In this document: positions 39,132-47,547 of the stretch, one piece after another
How positions within the stretch are numbered: the stretch's first letter is position 1
Layout: each line of letters begins with the position of its first letter
Origin: Alcaligenaceae bacterium
GTDB taxonomy: Bacteria > Pseudomonadota > Gammaproteobacteria > Burkholderiales > Burkholderiaceae_B
NCBI GenBank assembly: GCA_947378965.1
Contig: CANCMG010000014.1
Location: 1-57,314, forward strand
Direction: 5' to 3'
Length of the DNA stretch: 57,314 nt
Position numbers and translations under genes: made by a program
Notes under the pieces: model-generated
Seen by the model: only the letters and a program-made list of their open reading frames with translations
What the model was told of the DNA's origin: nothing
The model's database searches: none

Positions 39132-39602
39132 TTACCCTAGATTGATGCCGGTATTGAATTTGCTGCGATGAATTGAAAAAAATGTTCGTACGTTACGCAC
39201 ATTCATTTGCGCGGTCAGGGCGCGATGCACCAACGCGTGATAGGCCGGCATATCAGTCACTTGTGTGATCAAAATAAAATCTGGTCCAGAAGATACCCGA
39301 TAGCATTGCAGGACTGCGCTTTCAAGTGCGATCGCGCGCTCAAATTGCGTGAAGCTTTCGGCCGCTTGCACATCTAATGTGACTTCAAGAATGGCAGTGA
39401 GGGTATTGCCAACTTTGGCCGGATCAACGATCGCTACTTGTTTTTGAATGATGCCCGAATCAGAGAGCCGACGCACGCGTCGCATGCAAGTGGGGGGTGA
39501 GGCATGTACGAGCTCGGCGAGCTCTTGGTTCGTGACGCTTGCATCTTGCTGTAGTTGCTCAAGGATGCGCCGATCAAGTTCGTCGAGTGTGTCAGCAATC
39601 AT
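39132..39602 (-). CDS. Lrp/AsnC family transcriptional regulator
   Basis: A 156-residue regulator: N-terminal winged helix (LDELDRRILEQLQQDASVTN, ELAELVHASPPTCMRRVRRL) and C-terminal RAM ligand-binding domain (LTAILEVTLDVQAAESFTQF, CYRVSSGPDFILITQVTDMP). It is divergent from glmS across an AT-rich 191-bp gap that holds a 17-bp palindrome. The effector, probably an amino acid, and targets are unknown. Confidence 0.9.
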   Translation of the reverse strand: MIADTLDELDRRILEQLQQDASVTNQELAELVHASPPTCMRRVRRLSDSGIIQKQVAIVDPAKVGNTLTAILEVTLDVQAAESFTQFERAIALESAVLQCYRVSSGPDFILITQVTDMPAYHALVHRALTAQMNVRNVRTFFSIHRSKFNTGINLG

Positions 39603-39677
39603 TGGAAAAATTGGAAAAGAAAGAAAGTAAAAAAGAATAGATTGGAAAAGAATGAAAGAAACTAAAAATTGACAGAT

Positions 39678-39694
39678 ATGAAATTATATTTCAT
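39678..39694. promoter_or_regulatory. Palindrome between lrp and glmS, candidate Lrp-type operator
   Basis: ATGAAAT-TAT-ATTTCAT is a perfect 7-bp inverted repeat with a 3-base centre. It lies 75 bases from the Lrp-gene start and 99 bases from glmS in a strongly AT-rich gap. Lrp-family proteins bind AT-rich imperfect palindromes of about this size and often control their own gene. Further half-sites (TTTCAAATT, AAATTTCAT) follow downstream. Confidence 0.45.
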
Positions 39695-39700
39695 TAATAA

Positions 39701-39729
39701 TTGATATTGCCCAATAATTTCAAATTAAT
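39701..39729 (+). promoter_or_regulatory. Candidate promoter for glmS
   Basis: TTGATA, a 17-base spacer and ATTAAT (4 of 6 to the -10 consensus) lie on the plus strand, 64 bases before the glmS ATG and just downstream of the palindrome at 39678-39694. Other AT-rich hexamers in this stretch could serve equally well. Confidence 0.3.
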
Positions 39730-39793
39730 TAATTAATAGACATAAAATTTCATAATAAATTTGGCACAATGCCAGCACGATAAGGGGATCTTT

Positions 39794-41626
39794 ATGTGTG
39801 GCATTGTGGGTGCAGTCGCTTCAAGAGACATTACGCCAATTTTGCTCGAAGGGCTAAGCCGTCTTGAGTATCGTGGTTATGACTCGTGCGGTGTTGCGGT
39901 GTTTGACAATGGCGCGTTGCGTCGCGCTCGCAGCACTGAACGGGTGGCTGAGCTGGCAGAAACGATTGCCCGCGAACACATCACGGGCTTCACGGGCATT
40001 GCGCATACACGTTGGGCCACACACGGCGCCCCTGTCACGCGCAACGCCCACCCACATTTTTCTGGCCTAGGCCAAGAGACCCCGAGCATTGCCCTGGTGC
40101 ATAACGGCATCATTGAAAATCACGAAGAGTTGCGCGCTGAATTACAAGCGGTGGGATATCTGTTTGAAAGCCAAACCGATACCGAAGTGATCGCGCATCT
40201 GGTGCATCATCTGTATCACGGCGACCTGCTCGAGGCTGTGCAACAGGCCGTGAAGCGGTTGAAAGGCGCCTACGCGATTGCTGTGTTTTGTCGTGACGAA
40301 CCACACCGTATTGTGGCGGCACGCTACGGGTCGCCACTTGTAATCGGGCGCGGACAAAACGAAAACTTTTTGGCCTCTGATGCCTTGGCGTTGGCGGGTA
40401 CGACCGATCAAATTGTGTATCTTGAAGATGGTGATGTTGCCGACCTGCAGCTTGGCAATGTCTGGATCATGGACGCAACAGGTAAGCAGGTCAATCGCAA
40501 GATCAATACGGTGCAGGTGCATACCGGCGCGGCAGAGCTTGGCCCGTATCGCCATTACATGCAAAAAGAAATTTTTGAGCAACCGCGCGCGGTCGCGGAT
40601 ACGCTTGAAGATGTCGAGTCGATCACTCCTGAACTGTTTGGCGACAAGGCGTACAAGATTTTTAAACAAATTGATCGCGTATTGATTTTGGCGTGCGGGA
40701 CCAGCTATTACGCGGGGCTCACTGCGCGATACTGGATCGAGTCGGTTGCCAAGATCCCTGTGTCGGTTGAGATTGCAAGCGAATATCGATACCGCGACAG
40801 CGTACCCGACGCAAACACTCTGGTGGTGACGATTTCGCAGTCTGGCGAAACGGCCGATACGCTTGCCGCGTTAAAGCATGCGCGTTCGCTTGGCATGCAG
40901 CACACACTGACGATTTGCAATGTGTCAACGAGTGCGATGGTGCGCGAGTGCGAGCTTGCCTACATTACGCGCGCTGGCGTTGAAATCGGGGTGGCATCCA
41001 CCAAAGCCTTTACCACTCAACTCACGGCGTTGTTCATGCTGACTCTGGCCTTGGCTCAGGTACATGATCAGTTAACCGAACAACAAGAGGCCGCGCACGT
41101 GAAGGCGTTGCGCCATCTGCCAGCGGCGATTAGCGCCGTGCTTGCGCTTGAGCCACAGATTATGGCGTGGGCCGATCGCTTTGCGACCAAAGAAAACGCG
41201 CTGTTTTTAGGCCGAGGTATGCATTACCCCATCGCGCTCGAAGGCGCACTCAAGCTCAAAGAAATTAGCTACATCCACGCTGAAGCCTACCCTGCAGGCG
41301 AACTCAAGCATGGCCCCTTAGCGCTGGTGACCGAGCAAATGCCTGTGGTGACGATTGCGCCCAATGACGCATTGTTAGAAAAACTCAAGTCAAATATACA
41401 AGAGGTGCGTGCGCGAGGCGGCGAGCTATATGTGTTTGCCGATATGGATACACGGATTGTGAGCGCTGAGGGCGTGCACGTGATTCGGATGCCAGAGCAC
41501 TACGGTCTGCTGTCACCGATTTTGCATACAGTGCCGTTGCAGTTATTGGCTTACCACACGGCGTGTTCGCGTGGCACCGATGTCGATAAACCCCGTAATT
41601 TGGCCAAGAGTGTGACCGTGGAGTGA
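39794..41626 (+). CDS. glmS: Glutamine--fructose-6-phosphate aminotransferase (isomerizing)
   Basis: First step of amino-sugar synthesis: fructose-6-P plus glutamine to glucosamine-6-P. The 610-residue protein starts [20 protein letters not shown], with the nucleophile Cys at position 2 after Met removal, then [12 protein letters not shown]. Two SIS domains follow: [37 protein letters not shown] and [20 protein letters not shown], and the invariant C-terminus NLAKSVTVE. The ATG at 39794 has AAGGGG 6 bases upstream; an 11-codon extension is rejected because the Cys must be next to the start. Together with GlmU it supplies cell-wall precursors. Confidence 0.97.
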   Translation: MCGIVGAVASRDITPILLEGLSRLEYRGYDSCGVAVFDNGALRRARSTERVAELAETIAREHITGFTGIAHTRWATHGAPVTRNAHPHFSGLGQETPSIALVHNGIIENHEELRAELQAVGYLFESQTDTEVIAHLVHHLYHGDLLEAVQQAVKRLKGAYAIAVFCRDEPHRIVAARYGSPLVIGRGQNENFLASDALALAGTTDQIVYLEDGDVADLQLGNVWIMDATGKQVNRKINTVQVHTGAAELGPYRHYMQKEIFEQPRAVADTLEDVESITPELFGDKAYKIFKQIDRVLILACGTSYYAGLTARYWIESVAKIPVSVEIASEYRYRDSVPDANTLVVTISQSGETADTLAALKHARSLGMQHTLTICNVSTSAMVRECELAYITRAGVEIGVASTKAFTTQLTALFMLTLALAQVHDQLTEQQEAAHVKALRHLPAAISAVLALEPQIMAWADRFATKENALFLGRGMHYPIALEGALKLKEISYIHAEAYPAGELKHGPLALVTEQMPVVTIAPNDALLEKLKSNIQEVRARGGELYVFADMDTRIVSAEGVHVIRMPEHYGLLSPILHTVPLQLLAYHTACSRGTDVDKPRNLAKSVTVE

Positions 41627-41685
41627 TTGGGGAGGGATCTCTCTCGCAGAGGTTCTCTGAAAGTTCCCAGAACAACCCCCGTGTT

Positions 41686-41874
41686 CACATCGGATCTGTC
41701 ATTCTCGACGTTCGTGCGCTGAGTCAATACCAACAGCAACGTAACGTGTTGGTGCAGTTAGGGTGTCATTGTGGATAGGGCTAGTACTTTGAAAAAGACC
41801 AGCCCCTTGAGCGCTTGCATGGCTTGCCTGTGACGTTTGGGCCACAGGTGGTGACGCAGCCTGCGACCGGCTAA
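41686..41874 (+). pseudogene. Decayed C-terminal fragment resembling an EAL-domain (c-di-GMP phosphodiesterase) gene
   Basis: No intact gene lies in the 342-bp gap after glmS. In the frame of base 41701 the codons give NVLVQLGCHCG, a TAG at 41776, G, a TAG at 41782, then YFEKDQPLERL, ending TQPATG and TAA at 41872-41874. Restoring Gln and Tyr at the two stops yields LGC-x2-GQGYYF followed by a P-x-PLE-like end, the typical C-terminus of EAL domains. The upstream SVILDVRALSQYQQQ part matches EAL only loosely, and the rest of the domain is absent. Call rests on motif resemblance alone. Confidence 0.45.
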
Positions 41875-41918
41875 AGTTTGCTAGCAAGGAGCCGGACCGC
41901 GCGAGTATGCGACGCTAC

Positions 41919-41957
41919 GCACTGATCGGTGACGCGCGCGTCGCGTCAGATCAGTGC
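41919..41957. repeat. Long imperfect hairpin in the glmS-ggt gap
   Basis: GCACTGATC, a GG bulge and TGACGCG (41919-41936) pair with CGCGTCA and GATCAGTGC (41942-41957) around a 5-base loop CGCGT. This gives 16 bp of stem. It lies 11 bases beyond the stop of the minus-strand ggt gene. Neither side has a T-tract, so it is not a classical intrinsic terminator, though it could protect or end the convergent transcripts. Confidence 0.7.
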
Positions 41958-41968
41958 GCAGAACAAGA

Positions 41969-43570
41969 CTAGTAACCTACAGCCTCACCGTCGCGGCGAT
42001 GGTCAGAGCCCGCAGCATAAGCAAACGGCCCGGTGCTTGTTTGCTGTTCGCCTAAGCGAGCAATCAACTGTGCGCTACCAAAATCAGTACTGTCAGCAGG
42101 TGCCACGAGAGGCGCGTGACCCATCGCTTTGAGCCCGGCAACAATAGCGGGGCTAACAGTGGCCTCAAGTGTCAGTTCAGCCACGTCATTGATGCGCCAG
42201 CGCGGCGCGTCTGAGCAGGCCTGTGGATTGTGCTGCTCAACCACACGACGCAACACCATTTGCATATGGCCCTGTGCCTGCATATTGCCACCCATCACCC
42301 CAAAGGCCATTTCAGGTTGACCATCGCGCGTCATGAAGGCGGGGATGATGGTGTGCATGGGGCGCTTGCCGCCTGCGACTTGATTGGGGTGGCCGGGTGT
42401 CGTGACAAAACCAGAGCCGCGATTTTGTAGCGCGATGCCAGATTTAGGGACGACAACGCCAGAGCCAAAGCCTTTGAAGTTGGATTGAATAAATGAAATC
42501 ATGCGGCCGTCTGCATCTGAGGCGCACAAATAGATGGTGCCGCCCGAGGGTGGTTGACCCGCAGCATAGGTGCCAGCCTTTTTAGGGTCAATCAGTTTGG
42601 CGCGCTCGCGTGCGTACGACTTGCTGAGCAAATCTTTTGCACTGACTTTCATAAATGCTGGGTCGGCAACGTGCGCGTACAAGTCAGCAAACGCGACGCG
42701 CATGGCTTCGACCTCTAAGTGCATGCGCTCAGCTGAGTTTGGGGCTGTTTCGTTGTAGGGCAGATGTTCGATGATATTCAGTGCCAGCAGAGCAGTGAGG
42801 CCTTGGCCATTTGGCGGAATCTCGTGCACGTCATAGCCGCGAAAGTTAGTCGCGATCGGCTCGACCCAGTCGGCTTGATGTGCGGCCAGATCGGCCTCAG
42901 TCATCACGCCTCCGCATTCGGCAGAGAAGGCCGCAATCATTTTGGCTAAACGACCGCGATAAAACGACTCGCCATTGGTGCGGGCAATATCTTCAAGTGT
43001 ATCGGCTTGGTCGGCAAATTTCCAGATCTCGCCGGTGGCAGGTGCGCGACCTTCTGGCATGAAGGCGCTAAAGCCTGGGTACTGCGCCAACTCTTTAACA
43101 GCCGTTGCCCACTGCTTAGAGATGACTGGGCTGACCGGAAACCCCTCGCGTGCGTGACGAATCGCGTCTTTAAACAAATCTTCAAAAGGCAGTTGGCCAA
43201 ATTTCTTTGACAGGGCAACCCACTGCGAAACGGCGCCTGGGACAGTGACCGAATCCCAACCATTCTTAGGCATGGTGGCCATACCCTTAAAGCGCTCGGG
43301 CGACCAGGCGGCAGGCGCGCGCCCAGAGGCGTTCAGGCCATGTAGCTTTTTGCCATCCCAAATAATCGAGAAGCCATCTCCGCCAATACCATTCATGGTG
43401 GGCTCGACAACCGTCAGCGTAATCGCTGCAGCAATGGCGGCGTCAATGGCATTGCCACCACGCGCAAACACAGCGGCGCCCGCTTGCGAAGCCAAGGGTT
43501 GTGAGGTGGAAACGATATTGCGTGCCAGTACGGGTTGGCGGCCAGACTGAAATGGAAGTTGCCAGTTCAT
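41969..43570 (-). CDS. Gamma-glutamyltransferase family protein (cytosolic, YwrD-like)
   Basis: A 533-residue Ntn-hydrolase of the gamma-glutamyltransferase superfamily. The N-terminal subunit has FARGGNAIDAAIAAAITLTV and NGIGGDGFSIIWDG. The self-cleavage site and nucleophile lie in PPSGGTIYLCASDADGRMIS: the nucleophile Thr is kept but the following TH of classical enzymes is IY. The C-terminal subunit has SGIALQNRGSGFV and GKRPMHTIIPAFM. There is no signal peptide, unlike periplasmic GGTs. Substrate may be a gamma-glutamyl compound or another amide; oxamate and cephalosporin acylases share this fold. Stands alone, without obvious operon partners. Confidence 0.85.
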   Translation of the reverse strand: MNWQLPFQSGRQPVLARNIVSTSQPLASQAGAAVFARGGNAIDAAIAAAITLTVVEPTMNGIGGDGFSIIWDGKKLHGLNASGRAPAAWSPERFKGMATMPKNGWDSVTVPGAVSQWVALSKKFGQLPFEDLFKDAIRHAREGFPVSPVISKQWATAVKELAQYPGFSAFMPEGRAPATGEIWKFADQADTLEDIARTNGESFYRGRLAKMIAAFSAECGGVMTEADLAAHQADWVEPIATNFRGYDVHEIPPNGQGLTALLALNIIEHLPYNETAPNSAERMHLEVEAMRVAFADLYAHVADPAFMKVSAKDLLSKSYARERAKLIDPKKAGTYAAGQPPSGGTIYLCASDADGRMISFIQSNFKGFGSGVVVPKSGIALQNRGSGFVTTPGHPNQVAGGKRPMHTIIPAFMTRDGQPEMAFGVMGGNMQAQGHMQMVLRRVVEQHNPQACSDAPRWRINDVAELTLEATVSPAIVAGLKAMGHAPLVAPADSTDFGSAQLIARLGEQQTSTGPFAYAAGSDHRRDGEAVGY

Positions 43571-43886
43571 GAGTGAAAGGATTCCTGCAAAGGTTGGGTG
43601 ACAAAGGCCACAGACTGCTGTTTAGGAGCCTGTGACATCACGTGACGCCAAGACGATATTACGCGCCTTGGTGGTACGAAGCTGGTCTCATGATAATCGT
43701 TGGCGGGGCTTCTGGCTTGTTGTTGGGGTTGCAAACCGTCGCGACAACAAAAAAAGCGCCGAAGCGCTTTCTTTGTTACGGGCCAGCGTGAGGTGAACTC
43801 TGCACAGTTGAACCGACGACTGTGTCTGCGTGCTCAATGGTATTCGCTGAGCTAGACGAACAGAGGCACCCAGACGACTTTTTAAA
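43571..43886. other. 316-bp intergenic region between ggt-family gene and aminotransferase
   Basis: No coding frame with family character is seen. It contains a minus-strand terminator for the aminotransferase (43749-43770) and presumably the promoter of the ggt-family gene near 43571-43740. No convincing -10/-35 pair could be picked. Confidence 0.5.
43749..43770 (-). terminator. Rho-independent terminator of the aminotransferase gene
   Basis: On the minus strand AAAGCGC-TTCG-GCGCTTT forms a 7-bp stem with a stable UUCG tetraloop, and the transcript continues with a run of T (seven A on the plus strand, 43749-43755). It lies 116 bases after the aminotransferase stop. Confidence 0.8.
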
Positions 43887-45233
43887 TTAAGCGACCAGGT
43901 GAATCGCTTTTTTAACCGTGTTGAAAATTTGGTCGATCTGGTCTTCGCTCACGATCAGCGGTGGCGAAAACGCCAAGCTGTCGCCAGTGAAGCGTACCAA
44001 AACACCCATCTCCATACACTTCAAAAACACGTCGTACGCACGCGCACCTGGCGCACCGACGCGCGACTCAAGCTCTACTGCGCCCATCAAACCGATATTA
44101 CGGATGTCTTTAACGTAAGGCTCGCCACGCAGTGCGTGAAGCGCTTTTTCAAACTTTGGCGCAAGAGCCAACGAGCGGTCGAATAACTTCTCGCGCTTGT
44201 AGATTTCTTGAGTGGCCAGGCAGGCAGCCGCAGCGGCGGGGTGCGATGAGTAGGTGTAGCCGTGAAACATTTCAATAGCGTTAGCTGGGCTAGCGTTAAT
44301 AATGGAGTCATAGATGTGCGTGTTAGCAGCAACAGCCGACATCGGAATCGAAGCGTTGTTAATGGCTTTGGCCATCGTGATCATGTCGGGGGTGACGCCA
44401 AAAAACTCGCTGGCCGTGGCCTTGCCCAAGCGACCAAAGCCCGTGATGACTTCATCAAAAATCAGCAAGATGCCATGCTTGGTGCAGATCTCGCGCAGGC
44501 GTTGCAGGTAGCCCACAGGAGGCACTAGCACGCCGGTTGAACCAGCAACCGGTTCAACGATCACGGCGGCGATGGTTGAGGCATCGTGCAAGGCGCACAG
44601 GCTTTCAAGATGATCAGCGAGGTGCATGCCCCATTGCGGCTGACCTTTGCTAAAGCCCATGTCAGGAATGCTATGGGTGTGGGGCAGGTGATCAACGCCA
44701 GGAATCAGGTTGGCTGAATAGGCCTTGCGGTTGGCAACGATGCCGCCCACTGAAATGCCACCGAAGCCCACGCCGCTATAGCCGCGCTCGCGACCAATCA
44801 GGCGCGTGCGCTGGCCTTCGCCACGCGAGCGATGATAGGCCAGTGCCATCTTGAGCGCGGTGTCGACAGCTTCAGAGCCAGAGTTGGCAAAAAAGATGCG
44901 ATCCAAGCCTTTTGGCATGAGGTCTGCGACAACTTTGGCGGCTTCAAATGCCAAGGGGTGCGCCATTTGGAAGGGTGGTGCGTAATCAAGCTCTTGCATC
45001 TGCTTGTGCACGGCCTCGATGATTTCTGCGCGGCCATGACCAGCATTGACGCACCAGAGGCCAGCGCTTGCATCAAGCACCTTTTGGCCATCCATGGTGG
45101 TGAAATGCATATCTTTAGCGCTTTTAAGAATGCGCGGGGCAGCTTTGAACTGACGGTTGCCTGTGAAAGGCATCCAGAAATTGGTCATGTCCACAGTGTT
45201 GGACAGGCTAATGGCTTCGGTGACAGCGTTCAT
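43887..45233 (-). CDS. Omega-amino acid--pyruvate aminotransferase (class III, PLP)
   Basis: A 448-residue class III aminotransferase of the beta-alanine/omega-amino acid:pyruvate group. Landmarks are MTNFWMPFTGNRQFKAAPRI, DASAGLWCVNAGHGRAEIIE, FFANSGSEAVDTALKMALAY (PLP phosphate), IFDEVITGFGRLGKATASEF (PLP-binding Asp) and the Schiff-base Lys in PDMITMAKAINNASIPMSAV. The ATG at 45233 has GGAG 6 bases upstream; the 82-codon open extension runs across the operator and is not real. It diverges from a MocR regulator with which it shares the operator at 45290-45329, so it is probably a regulated catabolic aminotransferase for beta-alanine, taurine or a related amine. Confidence 0.9.
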   Translation of the reverse strand: MNAVTEAISLSNTVDMTNFWMPFTGNRQFKAAPRILKSAKDMHFTTMDGQKVLDASAGLWCVNAGHGRAEIIEAVHKQMQELDYAPPFQMAHPLAFEAAKVVADLMPKGLDRIFFANSGSEAVDTALKMALAYHRSRGEGQRTRLIGRERGYSGVGFGGISVGGIVANRKAYSANLIPGVDHLPHTHSIPDMGFSKGQPQWGMHLADHLESLCALHDASTIAAVIVEPVAGSTGVLVPPVGYLQRLREICTKHGILLIFDEVITGFGRLGKATASEFFGVTPDMITMAKAINNASIPMSAVAANTHIYDSIINASPANAIEMFHGYTYSSHPAAAAACLATQEIYKREKLFDRSLALAPKFEKALHALRGEPYVKDIRNIGLMGAVELESRVGAPGARAYDVFLKCMEMGVLVRFTGDSLAFSPPLIVSEDQIDQIFNTVKKAIHLVA

Positions 45234-45289
45234 GGGGTTCTCCGGTGATCGGGTTGTACGCTCAATGTAGCGCCGCATGGCGTGTTGCG

Positions 45290-45329
45290 ACCAGTACAGT
45301 TGAACAAATATGTGGCAAACTGTACTGGT
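45290..45329. promoter_or_regulatory. Perfect 12-bp inverted repeat, probable MocR operator
   Basis: ACCAGTACAGTT (45290-45301) and AACTGTACTGGT (45318-45329) are exact inverted copies with a 16-base spacer. They lie 56 bases before the aminotransferase ATG and 96 bases before the likely mocR start. MocR-type regulators bind pairs of such sites, and CTGTACTGGT-like half-sites are familiar from proteobacterial MocR operators. The layout suggests control of both divergent genes. Confidence 0.75.
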
Positions 45330-45425
45330 TATCCGGCCGCTGCGGTTGTTGTGGGGCAACCGCGGATAAAAGTCGTCCGACATCGACGGACGGGTCTGCC
45401 CTCTTTCACCAACGAGGTGCCAAAC

Positions 45426-46826
45426 TTGGCTTTCACACTGGATCTTAATCGAAACGCTGAGCGCAGCTTGGTCGAGCAAATCGTCGCCACGCTGACTGCC
45501 GCGATTACTAGCCGCGCCTTACGGGCGGGCGATGCTTTGCCCTCGGTACGCCAGCTTGCGCGTGAGCAGGGTCTAAGTGCATTTACCGTCTCAGAGGCGT
45601 ATCAGCGCTTGGTGGCGTCGGGGCAGGTGGTAGCGAAGCGCGGTGCTTCGTATCGCGTGGTGGATAAGCGGGCGCCGCCGCCCCCTGTCACGCCCGAGTG
45701 GTCTGCACCGACCTTGAACGCGGCCTGGCTGTTGTCGGACGTATTCGCCGACCACTCGGTGCCGATTAAAGCGGGTTGTGGTTGGATACCCGGTGAGTGG
45801 ATCAACGAAAGTGGTTTACAGCACGCCTTGCGCACCCTGAGCCGGGTGCCGGGTGCGCGTTTTGGTGGCTATGGACACCCCTACGGCATGGCGACGCTAC
45901 GCGAACAAATCGCGGCAAGACTCAGGCGTAATGACATACCGGCTGAGGCGGCAAATGTGCTGCTGACGCAGGGCGCAACCCAAGCACTTGATTTGGTGGT
46001 GCGTACGCTGTTGCGACCGGGTGACACCGTCATTGTTGAAGACCCTTGTTATTGCAATCTGCTGCAGATTTTGCAGCTCGCAGGCCTAAAGGTTGTGGGC
46101 TTGCCGCGCAACGCCGACGGCCATGATCTTGAGCAGCTCGCGCAACTCATCAAGCGCGCGCGCCCCAAAGCCATCTTTGTGAATACTGTGTTGCAAAATC
46201 CTTCGGGCACCACGTTACCGTTGGGCAGCGCCAAGGGTTTGCTTGAGATCGCTGATCAGCATGGCTTGTGGGTGATTGAAGATGATATTTATCGCGAGCT
46301 CGCACCCGAAGGTGCACCGTGCCTGGCCGCGCTCGAAGGTCTGCGCCGTGTGATTTATATTTCAGGCTTTTCGAAAACGATTACGCCAACGCTGCGGGTG
46401 GGCTATGTGGCTGCGCACGCCGACATACTGGCAAGTTTGGCCCGCAGCAAAATGGCGGTTGGCTTAACCTCGTCAGAGGTGACTGAGCGTGTGGTGGCAA
46501 ACGTCTTGAGTGACGGGCACTACCAGCAACACCTTAAGTTTTTAACCGACAAACTCAAACAGACACACCAACGTGTGTGCGCAAGTATGCTGGCTGCAGG
46601 AGTCGAGATTTTTGCTCAGCCTGAAGCGGGCTTGTTTTTATGGGGACGTCTGCCGATTGATGCCAAGCAAAGTACGAGTGTCGCGACCCGCGCCTTGAAG
46701 CACGGCATTTGGCTAGCCCCCGGCGCATATTTTCGACCAGAAGATCGCGCCTCGAACTGGTTTCGCTTTAACGTGGCCAATTCAGATCACCCCGTTTTAT
46801 GGGATTTCATCCGGACGTTGGCTTAG
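45426..46826 (+). CDS. MocR-type GntR regulator with aminotransferase domain
   Basis: A regulator with a GntR winged helix (ERSLVEQIVATLTAAITSRA, GDALPSVRQLAREQGLSAFT, VSEAYQRLVASGQVVAKRGA) fused to a fold-type I aminotransferase domain that senses PLP-linked ligands (LTQGATQALDLVVRTLLRPG, NPSGTTLP, VIEDDIYRELAPEG, the Lys region YISGFSKTITPTLRVGYVAA). 466 residues from the TTG at 45426, which has GAGG 8 bases upstream. The frame is open back to an ATG at 45282, but that would place the coding start on the far side of the operator. GTG at 45417 is another option. Divergent from the aminotransferase it probably controls. Confidence 0.87.
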   Translation: MAFTLDLNRNAERSLVEQIVATLTAAITSRALRAGDALPSVRQLAREQGLSAFTVSEAYQRLVASGQVVAKRGASYRVVDKRAPPPPVTPEWSAPTLNAAWLLSDVFADHSVPIKAGCGWIPGEWINESGLQHALRTLSRVPGARFGGYGHPYGMATLREQIAARLRRNDIPAEAANVLLTQGATQALDLVVRTLLRPGDTVIVEDPCYCNLLQILQLAGLKVVGLPRNADGHDLEQLAQLIKRARPKAIFVNTVLQNPSGTTLPLGSAKGLLEIADQHGLWVIEDDIYRELAPEGAPCLAALEGLRRVIYISGFSKTITPTLRVGYVAAHADILASLARSKMAVGLTSSEVTERVVANVLSDGHYQQHLKFLTDKLKQTHQRVCASMLAAGVEIFAQPEAGLFLWGRLPIDAKQSTSVATRALKHGIWLAPGAYFRPEDRASNWFRFNVANSDHPVLWDFIRTLA

Positions 46827-46939
46827 CACTGTTCGCAAGCCAAGCTTGATGAAAATATGTTGAGCACGTGGGATGCCGTGCGCGAAAACAGTTGTGGTCG
46901 TCAAAACGTCGCGTAGCGGTTGATGGCCAAACAGTTTGC

Positions 46940-47425
46940 TCAGCGGTCAACCGCCAGATAAAGCGTTTCCTTGATCTCTTCCATCACAACGTAACTGCGC
47001 GACTCGGCCGAGGCCGGCAGACGTTTGAGGATCTCGCCCAAGAGCTGTCGATATTTGCTCATTTCTGACAAGCGCGCCTTGATTAAATAATCAAAATCGC
47101 CTGAGACAAGGTGGCATTCCATGACTTCAGGCACATACTCAAGTTCTTTTTTGACCTTTTCAAAAACATCATCGGATTTTGTCGAGAGCTTGATCTCAAG
47201 AAACACCAACAGACCCTTGCCAAGCGCGGCGGGGTTGACGCGAGCGTAATAGCCCATGATGATGCCCTCACGCTCAAGCCGCTTGACGCGCTCTGAGCAT
47301 GGGGTGGCTGACAGGTTCACTCGATCGGCCAAGTCGGTCATTGAAATGCGGCCATCACGTTGTAAAACATCGAGTATTTTGAGGTCGATGCGATCGAGCG
47401 CGCGCGCGGGGTCTTTTATCGTCAC
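46940..47425 (-). CDS. Lrp/AsnC family transcriptional regulator (Lrp/BkdR-like)
   Basis: A regulator of 161 residues from the GTG at 47425. Winged helix: ALDRIDLKILDVLQRDGRIS, MTDLADRVNLSATPCSERVK, RLEREGIIMGYYARVN. RAM domain: LLVFLEIKLSTKSDDVFEKV, MECHLVSGDFDYLIKARLSE. This resembles the leucine-responsive global Lrp of proteobacteria more closely than the other Lrp gene in this window. A TTG seven codons earlier (47446) is also in frame. Divergent from the esterase gene, convergent with mocR. Confidence 0.9.
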   Translation of the reverse strand: MTIKDPARALDRIDLKILDVLQRDGRISMTDLADRVNLSATPCSERVKRLEREGIIMGYYARVNPAALGKGLLVFLEIKLSTKSDDVFEKVKKELEYVPEVMECHLVSGDFDYLIKARLSEMSKYRQLLGEILKRLPASAESRSYVVMEEIKETLYLAVDR

Positions 47426-47547
47426 GGGGCAGATCCGAAAAGTCAAAACAGTAAAAGGCAGGTAAAACCATGGTTTAAGGACTTGATTTTAGTGATTTCT
47501 ACTGTAATGTTGTCAAAATCTTTTTTCAGTCTAGGCTGTCATCCACT

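Noticed and set aside
39044-39145. 33-codon frame starting ATGA-coupled to the glycosyltransferase stop
   Set aside because: Too short, no recognisable motif, no ribosome site of its own, and it runs into the end of the convergent Lrp gene.
39761-39776. TTGGCAC with GG-N10-GC spacing upstream of glmS, like a sigma-54 promoter
   Set aside because: The -12 part reads CAGCA instead of TTGCA, and the implied start at about 39788 would leave a leader of only about 6 bases and cut into the AAGGGG ribosome site. The same bases form a short TGGCA-CAA-TGCCA palindrome.
45234-45479. 82-codon extension of the aminotransferase
   Set aside because: It crosses the operator and the start of the divergent regulator, and homology begins at MNAVTEAISL.
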